A model generated the notes under the pieces. The model was not told where the DNA came from. It searched no databases and worked only from the letters and a program-made list of their open reading frames with translations. A stretch of DNA of 20,556 nt from JANQKX01 sp039028695 (GTDB lineage Bacteria > Pseudomonadota > Alphaproteobacteria > Kiloniellales > Kiloniellaceae). Made by a program: the position numbers and the translations under genes. The stretch spans positions 1 to 20,556 of the forward strand of contig JBCCHN010000088.1 of assembly GCA_039028695.1 (NCBI GenBank). Reading direction: 5' to 3'. Shown one piece after another: positions 14,316-20,556 of this stretch (the first letter of the stretch is position 1; every line of letters begins with the position of its first letter).

Positions 14316-15410
14316 CTAAAGGGGATTATGCTCGGATTCATTGAATGACTTCAGCGTAGACTCGAACATGGCCGGATCCAAATCACGGGTGATAAAAACC
14401 AGGTGCGAGCGCCGTTCCTCGCCCGGCCAGGCGTCCAGTTGAACCGGCGGGTGAAAGACATGCTGGACGCCATGGATGACGATGGGCAGTTCGCTTTCGG
14501 TGACGCTCAACAGGCCCTTGATGCGCAAGATGCGTTCCCCATAGAGGGTGGTCAGCATCTCCACCCAGCTCACCAGGCGGTCCCACACCAGCGGCTGATC
14601 ATAGCTCAGGCAAAAGGCCCGCACCGAGTCCCCGTGACGGTTCACATCGTGGGCCGGGTCATGCCCGTCGGCATCATGGCGATGATCGTGGGATTGATTT
14701 TCATAAGCCTCAGCCTTCAGCCAGCGCTGCACGTCCAAAGTCTTGGTGGTGGGGTCGTAAAGGCCCGCGTTGAAAAGCTGGTCTGGCGTGGTCTCGCCGT
14801 GGCTAACCTTCAGGACCGGGGCGCTGGGATTGAGCCGGCGCAGGCGGGCGGTCAGGGCCTCGTGCCCCACAGCCTCGGGCAGGTCGGTTTTGGTGATGAG
14901 CAGCCGGTCGGCAACGGCGGCCTGTTTCACGGATTCGATTTGGCTGTCCAGGGTGGCCAGACCGTTGACCCCGTCCACCGTTGTAATGACCCCGTCCAGG
15001 CGAAAGCGGCCGCCGCTTAAAAAAGGATCGCTCATCAAGGTTTGCAAAATGGGCGCCGGGTCGGCCAGCCCCGTGGTCTCGACCACCAGCCGCCGAAAGG
15101 GGGGGACCTCCCGCTTGACCCGGCGCCGGTAAAGGTCGCGCAAGCCCTGAACCAAATCATTGCGCACGGTGCAGCACAGACATCCGCTGTTCAAAAGCAC
15201 CGTGTCCTCGCTGACCTTTTCCACCAGCAGGTGGTCCAAGCCGATCTCGCCGAACTCATTCACGATAACGGCGGTTTCTTCCATGTCCGGATGGGACAAG
15301 AGGGCGGATAGGAGGGTGGTTTTGCCGCTGCCCAAAAATCCCGTCAAAACGGATATGGGAAGGGGTTCTTCGGGAATGGCCAGGTCGTCTTCGGGTGGAT
15401 GCGAGGTCAT
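14316..15410 (-). CDS. G3E-family GTPase (CobW/COG0523), putative metallochaperone
   Basis: About 364 residues from the ATG at 15410; an upstream TTG at 15416 would add two residues. Walker A is GFLGSGKTT (residues 24-32), the family CxCC-type metal site is GCLCC (76-80), ETTGLADP (111-118) is switch/Walker B region, and TKTD (174-177) is the guanine-specificity motif. A histidine/aspartate-rich loop (about 241-259, with six histidines) precedes the CobW C-terminal domain, as in zinc- or cobalt-handling members. These GTPases deliver metal ions to target proteins. The target is unknown; the neighbour is heme A synthase, whose stop lies 2 bp upstream, so the two genes are translationally linked. 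It is not the cobalamin CobW by context, since no cob genes lie nearby. Subgroup assignment is not possible by eye. Confidence 0.85.
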   Translation of the reverse strand: MTSHPPEDDLAIPEEPLPISVLTGFLGSGKTTLLSALLSHPDMEETAVIVNEFGEIGLDHLLVEKVSEDTVLLNSGCLCCTVRNDLVQGLRDLYRRRVKREVPPFRRLVVETTGLADPAPILQTLMSDPFLSGGRFRLDGVITTVDGVNGLATLDSQIESVKQAAVADRLLITKTDLPEAVGHEALTARLRRLNPSAPVLKVSHGETTPDQLFNAGLYDPTTKTLDVQRWLKAEAYENQSHDHRHDADGHDPAHDVNRHGDSVRAFCLSYDQPLVWDRLVSWVEMLTTLYGERILRIKGLLSVTESELPIVIHGVQHVFHPPVQLDAWPGEERRSHLVFITRDLDPAMFESTLKSFNESEHNPL

Positions 15411-15412
15411 GG

Positions 15413-16492
15413 TCAAGTCGTCTTAATGCGAAGACATTGCAAGGCCCAAAGCAGGGCGGTCAGCAAAGCAATGGCCCCGGCCTGGTGAAGGGCACCGAGC
15501 CAGATCGGCACTACCAGCAGCAAGGTGGCGATACCGAGGGCGACCTGCAGCACCACAACGCCGGCCAGCAGGGCCATGGCCTGGTGCTGGCGCCGGCTCA
15601 GGGCCAATCGGCGCGACCAAATCCAAAGGGCGACTGTGCCGACTGCGGTGGTTACGGCTAAGGCGCGATGATCGAATTGCACCGCGGTGATGTTCTCGAA
15701 AAGGTTGAGCCACCAAGGGGTTAGCTGCCAATAGCCCTCTGGGAACAAATCCCCGTCCATGAGGGGGAAGGTATTATAGATCAAACCGGCGTTGAGGCCG
15801 GCCACCAAGCCGCCCGATGCAAGGGTGAGGAACAAAAGACACAGCAAAACATAGAGATAAAGTTTTAGTTTTTGATCTGTCGATGGTGCCGTTTCCTCCC
15901 TTTCCGCCAAAATCAGGCCGCTGGCCAGCCAGAAGCAATAGGCGTAGATGACCAACGCCAAGAGCAGATGGGCGGTTAGGCGGTACTGGCTCACGTCCAC
16001 CCTATCGGCAAAACCGCTGGCGACCATGTACCAGCCCAAAAGGCCTTGCAGTCCGCCCAGGGCCAAGAGAAAAAACAAGCGCGGCGTCAAGCCGGGGGCC
16101 AGCCGGCCGCGAAGCCAAAACCAGAGGAAGGGCACGGCAAACACAAGCCCGATCAAACGCCCCCATAGGCGATGAATATATTCCCACCAGAAGATGGTTT
16201 TAAACTCCGCCAGGCTCATGCCCAGGTTCATTTCTTGGTATTCGGGGATTTCCCGATAGAGGGCGAAAATCCGTTCCCACTCTCCCTGGGATAGGGGGGG
16301 CAAAGTACCGGTAATCGGCGCCCATTCCATAATGGACAGGCCGGATTCCGTCAGGCGTGTGATGGCGCCGATCACCGCCATGGCAAATATCATGGCGCAA
16401 CAGACCAAGAGCCAAAGAGCGACCGGCCGTTGACTCGTGGCCGTTGCCGACCCGCTCAGGTCGGAAGGATGGGCGAAAGCAAATTTGTCCAT
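15413..16492 (-). CDS. ctaA: heme A synthase (COX15/CtaA type)
   Basis: A 359-residue membrane protein with about eight transmembrane segments that oxidises heme O to heme A for aa3-type cytochrome oxidases. The four conserved histidines are visible: H107 (EYIHRLWGR), H175 (RLTAHL), H275 (FDHRALAV) and H336 (LGALHQAGA). Other hallmarks are GAITRLTESGLSI (42-54), GWYMVASGF and NTFPLMDG. The sequence is of the COX15/proteobacterial type, as expected for alphaproteobacteria. The first ~22 residues are hydrophilic and cytoplasmic. No ctaB or oxidase subunit genes lie in the window, so heme O synthesis is encoded elsewhere. The ribosome-binding site is weak (GGGGCC). A 137-bp gap separates it from usg, and the downstream GTPase gene starts 2 bp after its stop. 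Confidence 0.95.
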   Translation of the reverse strand: MDKFAFAHPSDLSGSATATSQRPVALWLLVCCAMIFAMAVIGAITRLTESGLSIMEWAPITGTLPPLSQGEWERIFALYREIPEYQEMNLGMSLAEFKTIFWWEYIHRLWGRLIGLVFAVPFLWFWLRGRLAPGLTPRLFFLLALGGLQGLLGWYMVASGFADRVDVSQYRLTAHLLLALVIYAYCFWLASGLILAEREETAPSTDQKLKLYLYVLLCLLFLTLASGGLVAGLNAGLIYNTFPLMDGDLFPEGYWQLTPWWLNLFENITAVQFDHRALAVTTAVGTVALWIWSRRLALSRRQHQAMALLAGVVVLQVALGIATLLLVVPIWLGALHQAGAIALLTALLWALQCLRIKTT

Positions 16493-16629
16493 GAGGCCCC
16501 AAAAGAGCTGGAAATCCGCGGGAGGAGACTATCCAGCCTGGACCACTTGGCCAAGGGCTACTTTGACCGGCGCAACCCGGTTTTGGGCAAACTGAGGCGA
16601 AGAGTCACACCTTGGCCCTTTTGTTCCGC
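16493..16629. other. gap between ctaA and usg; small hairpin at 16566-16581
   Basis: No gene is visible. ACCGG (16566-16570) and CCGGT (16577-16581) form a small hairpin with a 6-base loop. On the plus strand TTTTGGG follows; on the minus strand, which matters for usg, no T-tract follows, so it is not a clear terminator for usg. Confidence 0.2.
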
Positions 16630-16899
16630 CTATTGCAGGGTGAATAGGCCGTCACAGTTGCGCAACGTGGGCGCCTTGATGATTTCGTGACTGGCGACGG
16701 TAACGGAATAAAGCGGCCCGTCTAGATTTTTTTCCCAAAATTCCAAGAACTTATGGAGTTCGGGAAAGTGGGGCGCCAGATCGTAATCCTGCCAAATATA
16801 GCTTTGCAAAAGCGTTTGGTGATCGGGCAATCGATAAAGAATATCCGCCGTGGTGAGCCGATAGTCCTTGAGCTGAAGATCGATGGCACTCCTTGCCAT
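16630..16899 (-). CDS. usg: Usg-family protein
   Basis: An 89-residue soluble protein of the Usg family, known mainly from alphaproteobacteria, with no established biochemical function. Signature segments are LQLKDYRLTTADILYRLPDH (residues 8-27), SYIWQDYDLAPHFPELHKFL (33-52) and WEKNLDGPLYSVTVAS (55-70). They match the family pattern YrLTTAeIlYhlPDHp..LQ...WQdyDlaP.fP.l..FL.fWe..ldG.l as I know it. The ribosome-binding site GGAGGAAATT before ATG 16899 is strong. It lies alone between ctaA and the TerB-like gene on the same strand, with gaps of 137 and 191 bp. No membrane segment or signal peptide is present. Confidence in the family is high, in any function nil. Confidence 0.9.
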   Translation of the reverse strand: MARSAIDLQLKDYRLTTADILYRLPDHQTLLQSYIWQDYDLAPHFPELHKFLEFWEKNLDGPLYSVTVASHEIIKAPTLRNCDGLFTLQ

Positions 16900-17090
16900 A
16901 ATTTCCTCCGGTCTCTGTTCAGACTACCTCCCTAGTTTGCGGGTCAATTTTAGGACTGGCAACTTAAAACATAGTTAAAACAAGATGTTAGCAGCCAATT
17001 GCCTTGACTGCTGCCAAGCCGAACATGGGGAATATCCTGGCGGGTTTTCCGGGCCAGCTCATGCTTTTAATCGAATGTAGGAAAAATTTC

Positions 17091-17495
17091 TTAGAGTGTT
17101 GTGTAGCGGGCTCTCGCGCCCCGCTCGATTGCAGCCGCGGGCAGGCGCCCCACCTGCAGGCGTTGGCGGATCGCCGCCAGCAACTGAATTTCTTCCTGGC
17201 TGACCACCCCGTCGGCGGCGGCCACGTCACAGGCCAGGGCATAGCATGTCTCACCCAATTTGCCGGGTAGGGACGAAACGATCACATCCATGACCTTTTC
17301 AAAGCCTTCTTCTTGATTCAGCATCATGGCGCATTCCTGTGCCGTGCCGGTCAATTTGCTTAGGTCATAGTCCTCAAAGATGGGCAGATGCCGCACCGTA
17401 TCGCCGATGGTCTGTAGTTCCGCGTCCGTCATGTCGCGGTCGGCGGCGGAAACCAGAACCATTGTGTAAATCAGGGCGGCGTGATGATCGGCCAT
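17091..17495 (-). CDS. TerB-like (tellurite-resistance/DjlA-N fold) protein
   Basis: A 134-residue helical protein. It carries the TerB pattern twice as an internal repeat: MVLVSAADRDMTDAELQTI (residues 12-30) and ALACDVAAADGVVSQEEIQLL (86-106). The two contain the acidic clusters that bind a metal (calcium in characterised TerB) in the fold. No signal peptide or membrane segment is present. TerB-domain proteins are cytosolic, and their role outside tellurite operons is unclear; no other ter genes are seen here, so a resistance function should not be assumed. The start at 17495 has a modest GAG ribosome-binding site. It is separated from phnY by the strong hairpin at 17544-17589 and so is probably transcribed independently or by partial read-through. 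Confidence 0.82.
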   Translation of the reverse strand: MADHHAALIYTMVLVSAADRDMTDAELQTIGDTVRHLPIFEDYDLSKLTGTAQECAMMLNQEEGFEKVMDVIVSSLPGKLGETCYALACDVAAADGVVSQEEIQLLAAIRQRLQVGRLPAAAIERGARARYTTL

Positions 17496-17543
17496 GGGAA
17501 CTCGCTTTTGGACGCTGTGAAAATCTATGGTGCGCGCAAACTA

Positions 17544-17589
17544 ATCGGGCGGCTGCTTTGCCGTCAAGCCTGCAAAGCGGCCGCCCGAT
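17544..17589 (-). terminator. strong 18-bp hairpin, intrinsic terminator of the phnA-phnY unit
   Basis: The arms 17544-17561 and 17572-17589 are inverted repeats of 18 bp with one non-Watson-Crick position (a T opposite G, still a wobble pair), enclosing a 10-base loop. It lies 31 bp beyond the phnY stop. On the minus strand it is followed by TTAGTTTG, a short T-rich run. This is the clearest terminator in the window; it could also act on reverse transcription from the other side. Confidence 0.75.
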
Positions 17590-17619
17590 CAGGGAATCTG
17601 CGTAGAGGTAGATGGGGCC

Positions 17620-19059
17620 TTACAGCCCCCAGGGCAAGGAGAAAGTCTTGACGTTGGTGTAGCTCTTCATGGCTTCGACCACGCCTTCCTTGTAGCCCAG
17701 ACCCGAGTCCTTGATCCCGCCGAAAGGTGACATTTCGGTACGATAGCCGGGCACCTCCCAAACGTTCACGGTGCCGGTGCGCAGCTCGTGGATGATCCGG
17801 TTGATATGCTTCCAGTTGTCACTGCACACGCCCGAGGACAGGCCAAAGGCGGTCGAATTGGCGATATGAATGACATTGTCCAGGTCTTTGCAGCGGATCA
17901 CGGGGATGGCCGGTCCAAAGGTTTCCTCGCGCACCAATTCGCTGTCGAACTTCACGTGATCCACAACGGTCGGCGGGAATACCGCGCCTTCCCGATTGTT
18001 GCCGTGGAGCAACTCGGCCCCGTCTTCCACCGCGTCAACGACCCGGCGCTGGAAGAGCTTGGCGGCCTCTTCGTTAACCACGGTGCCGATATCGGTCTCC
18101 GGATCCATGGGATTGCCGTATTTGAGTTTTTTGGCTTTTTCCACGACCCGGGGCACGAAATCGTCCGCCACCTCGTCCAGGACCAAAATGCGCTTCACCG
18201 CCGTGCAGCGTTGGCCCGAGTTTTTCGTGGCACCGGCGACCGCCATGGTCGCGGCCCGGTCCAAGTCAGCGTCTTCCAGCACGATCAGCGGCGCATTGCC
18301 GCCCAGCTCCAGCACGCCCCGGCGATAGCCTAGCTTGTCGGCAATATACTTGCCCGCTGGCACACCGCCGGTGAAGGTCAAGAGGGAGATGTGGGGATTT
18401 GTAATGATCTCGTCTTCCAAGTCTCGCGGCTCGGCGGTGATCACCGAATACATCTCCGGCGGCAGGCCCGCCTCGTAGAGGATGTCCGCCAAGACCAGTG
18501 CCGTCAGGGGCGTGGCTTCCGCCGGCTTTAAGACCATACAGTTATTGGTGGCGATGGAGGGAGCCACCTTGTGGGCGACCATGTTCAAGGGGTGATTAAA
18601 GGGCGTGATCGCGCTGATGGCCTCCAAGGGCTCGCGCATGGTAAAGATACGCCGCTTTTGCCCATGGGGCGTCAGGTCACAAGAAAAAGCCTCGCCATCA
18701 TCGTTGATGCACAGCTGGCCGCAGAGATGGAAGACGTCAAAGGCCCGACCGCATTCGTAGAGGGAGTCTTTTTTCGAGATGCCCAATTCAGCGGTGATTA
18801 GATCGGAAATCTCGTCCTTGCGCTCAATGATGATCTCGGCTGTACGCATGAGAATGCGTTGGCGCTCGTAGCGGGTCAGCTTGGAGCGATAGCCGGCCGC
18901 AATGTCGAAAGCTTCGCGTACATGGGCGGCCGTTGCCCGCGGCACCGTGCCGACCAAGGAGTTGTCATAGGGGTTCATCACATCGATCCGGGCATCCGTA
19001 TCGACTTTTTTGCCCGCGATGCGCATGGTCTCGTGGCGCACGTTGACGGGAGCGTCCAT
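17620..19059 (-). CDS. phnY: phosphonoacetaldehyde dehydrogenase
   Basis: A 479-residue aldehyde dehydrogenase that oxidises phosphonoacetaldehyde to phosphonoacetate with NAD in 2-aminoethylphosphonate catabolism. Family residues are present: N155 (TPFNHPLN), K178 (LKPAEA) at the cofactor site, E251 (LELGGNAP) and the catalytic C285 (NSGQRCTAV). The C-terminus includes MSPFGGIKDSGLGYKEGVVEAM, typical of this superfamily. Assignment to PhnY and not a general aldehyde dehydrogenase rests on its position next to phnA, 16 bp downstream of the phnA stop, and on similarity to the rhizobial PhnY enzymes as I remember them. The start at ATG 19059 has AGGAGACAACC upstream. The terminator at 17544-17589 ends the unit. 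The transaminase PhnW that makes its substrate is not in the window. Confidence 0.9.
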   Translation of the reverse strand: MDAPVNVRHETMRIAGKKVDTDARIDVMNPYDNSLVGTVPRATAAHVREAFDIAAGYRSKLTRYERQRILMRTAEIIIERKDEISDLITAELGISKKDSLYECGRAFDVFHLCGQLCINDDGEAFSCDLTPHGQKRRIFTMREPLEAISAITPFNHPLNMVAHKVAPSIATNNCMVLKPAEATPLTALVLADILYEAGLPPEMYSVITAEPRDLEDEIITNPHISLLTFTGGVPAGKYIADKLGYRRGVLELGGNAPLIVLEDADLDRAATMAVAGATKNSGQRCTAVKRILVLDEVADDFVPRVVEKAKKLKYGNPMDPETDIGTVVNEEAAKLFQRRVVDAVEDGAELLHGNNREGAVFPPTVVDHVKFDSELVREETFGPAIPVIRCKDLDNVIHIANSTAFGLSSGVCSDNWKHINRIIHELRTGTVNVWEVPGYRTEMSPFGGIKDSGLGYKEGVVEAMKSYTNVKTFSLPWGL

Positions 19060-19075
19060 GGTTGTCTCCTAAAAG

Positions 19076-20323
19076 TCAGGCAGCGTGGTTCAGGGCCACG
19101 GCAAAAATATCGAAGTTGCGTAAGCTGTGGTCAGGGGCCAGGCCAGAAACTGGCCGGTTGACCAGCAGCGGCACCCTTTGCGTCGTAACACCGCCGTGAG
19201 AGCGCAAAGGTTCGGTTAGGCCCGAGAGGTCGTGCTTGGCCGGTGTGCTGCCCAGGGCTTTATGGGCCCCGGCGATCACGATGACATCGCCCACCCGGTC
19301 CTCAGGGAGGCTAAAGCGCTGGCAGCCTTGGGTTTTGGGTAGGGCCTCGTCGATGCCAGGCACCGCTTCCAATTGCCGACAAACCTGGTCGCAGTCAGCC
19401 CCATCGGGCAAATAAATCGTCGCAAAGCCGCCCAGAGCGCCGTGATGCACCACGTAAGGATCCGTGATGGGCAAGATAACCCGGGCCTTGCCACCCGCAA
19501 GAAACTGATCCATGACGTCCTGCAGATAGATGACGTCCGGATCGCCTTCGGCATCATGCATAGCCGTCATGCCATGGTCGGCAGTCAAAGCGACAATCGC
19601 CCCCATTTCGTCAAGCTTTTGCCAATAGCTATCCATCATAGCATAGAAGGAGTTGGCTGCCTCAGTACCTGGTGCGTGCTTGTGCTGTACGTAATCGGTG
19701 GTGGAGAGGTACATCAGATCGGGCCGCTCGGCCGCCATTAATTTGACCCCTGCATCGAAGATGAATTCGCTGAGGTCCGCTGAATAGACAGAGGGTATGT
19801 CCCGCCCCACAAAGGCCTGGGCGTTATCGATGCCGTTTTCCGCCATGGTGGTTTCATTGGCCTTTTCCGATGAAAAACAGATGGCTCTCCCGCGGCTGTA
19901 ATCGAGGCCATCCCCTAGGAGACGCCGTAGCTTATCCTTTGCGGTCACGACGGCCACTTTAGCGCCAGCCTCGTGGAACTTGGCGAAGATGGTGCTGGCC
20001 CGCAAAAAGCGGGGCTCGTTCATCATCACCTCGGAATCCGCTTCCATATCGTAGAAAAAGTTCCCGCAGATCCCGTGTACGGCAGGCGGTGCCCCGGTCA
20101 CGATGGAAAGGTTATTGGGATTGGTAAAGGAAGGGATGACGCAGTCCGCTCTAAGATCGGCGCCTTTTTTGAGCATTTCCGCCGTGTAGGGCATTTTTCC
20201 TGCGGCCACGGCTTTTTCGATATAATCCGGCTCGGATCCGTCGATGCAGACCACAACCACTGGCGCGCTAGGCCATTTGTACCGTCGCCCGTTTATCTCA
20301 ACGGCCTGATTGTTTGGGCTCAT
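19076..20323 (-). CDS. phnA: phosphonoacetate hydrolase
   Basis: A 415-residue alkaline-phosphatase-superfamily enzyme that splits phosphonoacetate to acetate and phosphate with two zinc ions. All expected ligands and the nucleophile are visible: D28 (CIDGSEPDY), T67 (PSFTNPNN, nucleophile), D210 and H214 (DYVQHKHAPG), D249 and H250 (ADHGM), and H376 (RSHGG). These match the positions known from the Sinorhizobium meliloti enzyme (shifted by one). It has no signal peptide, so it acts in the cytoplasm. GGAGAGAGG before ATG 20323 is a good ribosome-binding site. It is the first gene of a minus-strand unit with phnY 16 bp after its stop. Together they give carbon (acetate) and phosphate from phosphonoacetaldehyde. 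Confidence 0.95.
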   Translation of the reverse strand: MSPNNQAVEINGRRYKWPSAPVVVVCIDGSEPDYIEKAVAAGKMPYTAEMLKKGADLRADCVIPSFTNPNNLSIVTGAPPAVHGICGNFFYDMEADSEVMMNEPRFLRASTIFAKFHEAGAKVAVVTAKDKLRRLLGDGLDYSRGRAICFSSEKANETTMAENGIDNAQAFVGRDIPSVYSADLSEFIFDAGVKLMAAERPDLMYLSTTDYVQHKHAPGTEAANSFYAMMDSYWQKLDEMGAIVALTADHGMTAMHDAEGDPDVIYLQDVMDQFLAGGKARVILPITDPYVVHHGALGGFATIYLPDGADCDQVCRQLEAVPGIDEALPKTQGCQRFSLPEDRVGDVIVIAGAHKALGSTPAKHDLSGLTEPLRSHGGVTTQRVPLLVNRPVSGLAPDHSLRNFDIFAVALNHAA

Positions 20324-20423
20324 CGCCTCTCTCCACTATCTATTCAAAAGAGCTATCGGGAATGGGGTATCTTCCTGTGCCATATAGGGCATCTTGGGTG
20401 GAGATCGCCAATACATAATTGAA
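20324..20423. promoter_or_regulatory. divergent promoter region between phnA and the edge gene
   Basis: A 100-bp AT-richer stretch separates the two divergent starts. On the minus strand, TATATG with TTGGCG upstream at 19 bp spacing could be a promoter for phnA, but the spacing is long. No clear operator repeat or Pho-box pattern is recognised. Confidence 0.3.
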
Positions 20424-20556
20424 ATGGATCATATAGATATGAATGATGCTTTGCTGACGGGACCGGCGGCCGCCCGGCTGAACTTTATCGGTTCAAGCGC
20501 GAAGCCTTGCGCAAGACCGGCGCCCGCGGACTGACCGCGCCTCTGGTTCGCAATTA
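20424..20556 (+). CDS. partial gene at the right edge with an apparent one-base frameshift; product unknown
   Basis: From ATG 20424 the frame reads MDHIDMNDALLTGPAAARLN and then hits TGA at 20532-20534. In another frame, from about 20480 to the window edge, AELYRFKREALRKTGARGL is strongly protein-like but has no start codon. Adding one G to the CGG run near 20477 would join them into a single frame: ...AAARAELYRFKREALRK. I therefore think one gene is broken by a missing base, from either a sequencing error or a real frameshift. It is divergent from phnA, so a phosphonate-linked role such as transaminase, transporter or regulator is possible, but the visible part does not identify the family. 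Confidence 0.4.

Noticed and set aside
17091..17495. Tellurite-resistance operon
   Set aside because: Only a single TerB-like domain protein is present, with no terA, terC, terD or terZ genes next to it, so a resistance function is not supported.

Overview
The window looks like a chromosomal segment of a free-living, probably marine, alphaproteobacterium. Supporting points are a Usg-family gene (a small family known mainly from Alphaproteobacteria), a heme A synthase of the alphaproteobacterial/mitochondrial type, a cysteine-free L32, and a phosphonoacetate-degrading phnA-phnY pair. Most genes are GC-rich. Two patches, about 1-720 and 12180-12690, are clearly richer in A+T and carry only genes of unknown function, which suggests acquired DNA.

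Left part (1-2473): two adjacent small proteins that are paralogs of each other (the first cut by the window edge), then a membrane-anchored LAS-type zinc peptidase, and then, in opposite orientation, rpmF (ribosomal protein L32). Two gaps of roughly 350 bp flank rpmF.

Metabolic middle (2474-12170): on the minus strand, a SAM-dependent methyltransferase and an EamA/DMT transporter; on the plus strand, a 3-hydroxyisobutyrate-dehydrogenase-like enzyme. The latter converges on a minus-strand pair of a creatinase-like M24 protein and a short-chain dehydrogenase. A divergent control region with a perfect 8-bp dyad precedes pyc (full-length pyruvate carboxylase), whose end overlaps the start of a spermidine-synthase-like gene.

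Right part (12253-20556), mostly minus strand: an AT-rich orphan gene; a tight five-gene run read ctaA (heme A synthase), G3E/CobW GTPase, OsmC-like, cupin, GNAT acetyltransferase; then usg, a TerB-like gene and a strong hairpin terminator. The terminator closes a phnA-phnY unit that would turn phosphonoacetaldehyde into acetate and phosphate. A divergent gene starts at the right edge and appears to carry a one-base frameshift.

The most unusual items are the paralog pair beside the LAS peptidase, the creatinase-like protein that has lost the usual metal ligands but keeps a histidine at the creatinase catalytic position, the dyad ahead of pyc, and the frameshifted edge gene. I see no CRISPR array, insertion sequence, rRNA or tRNA.
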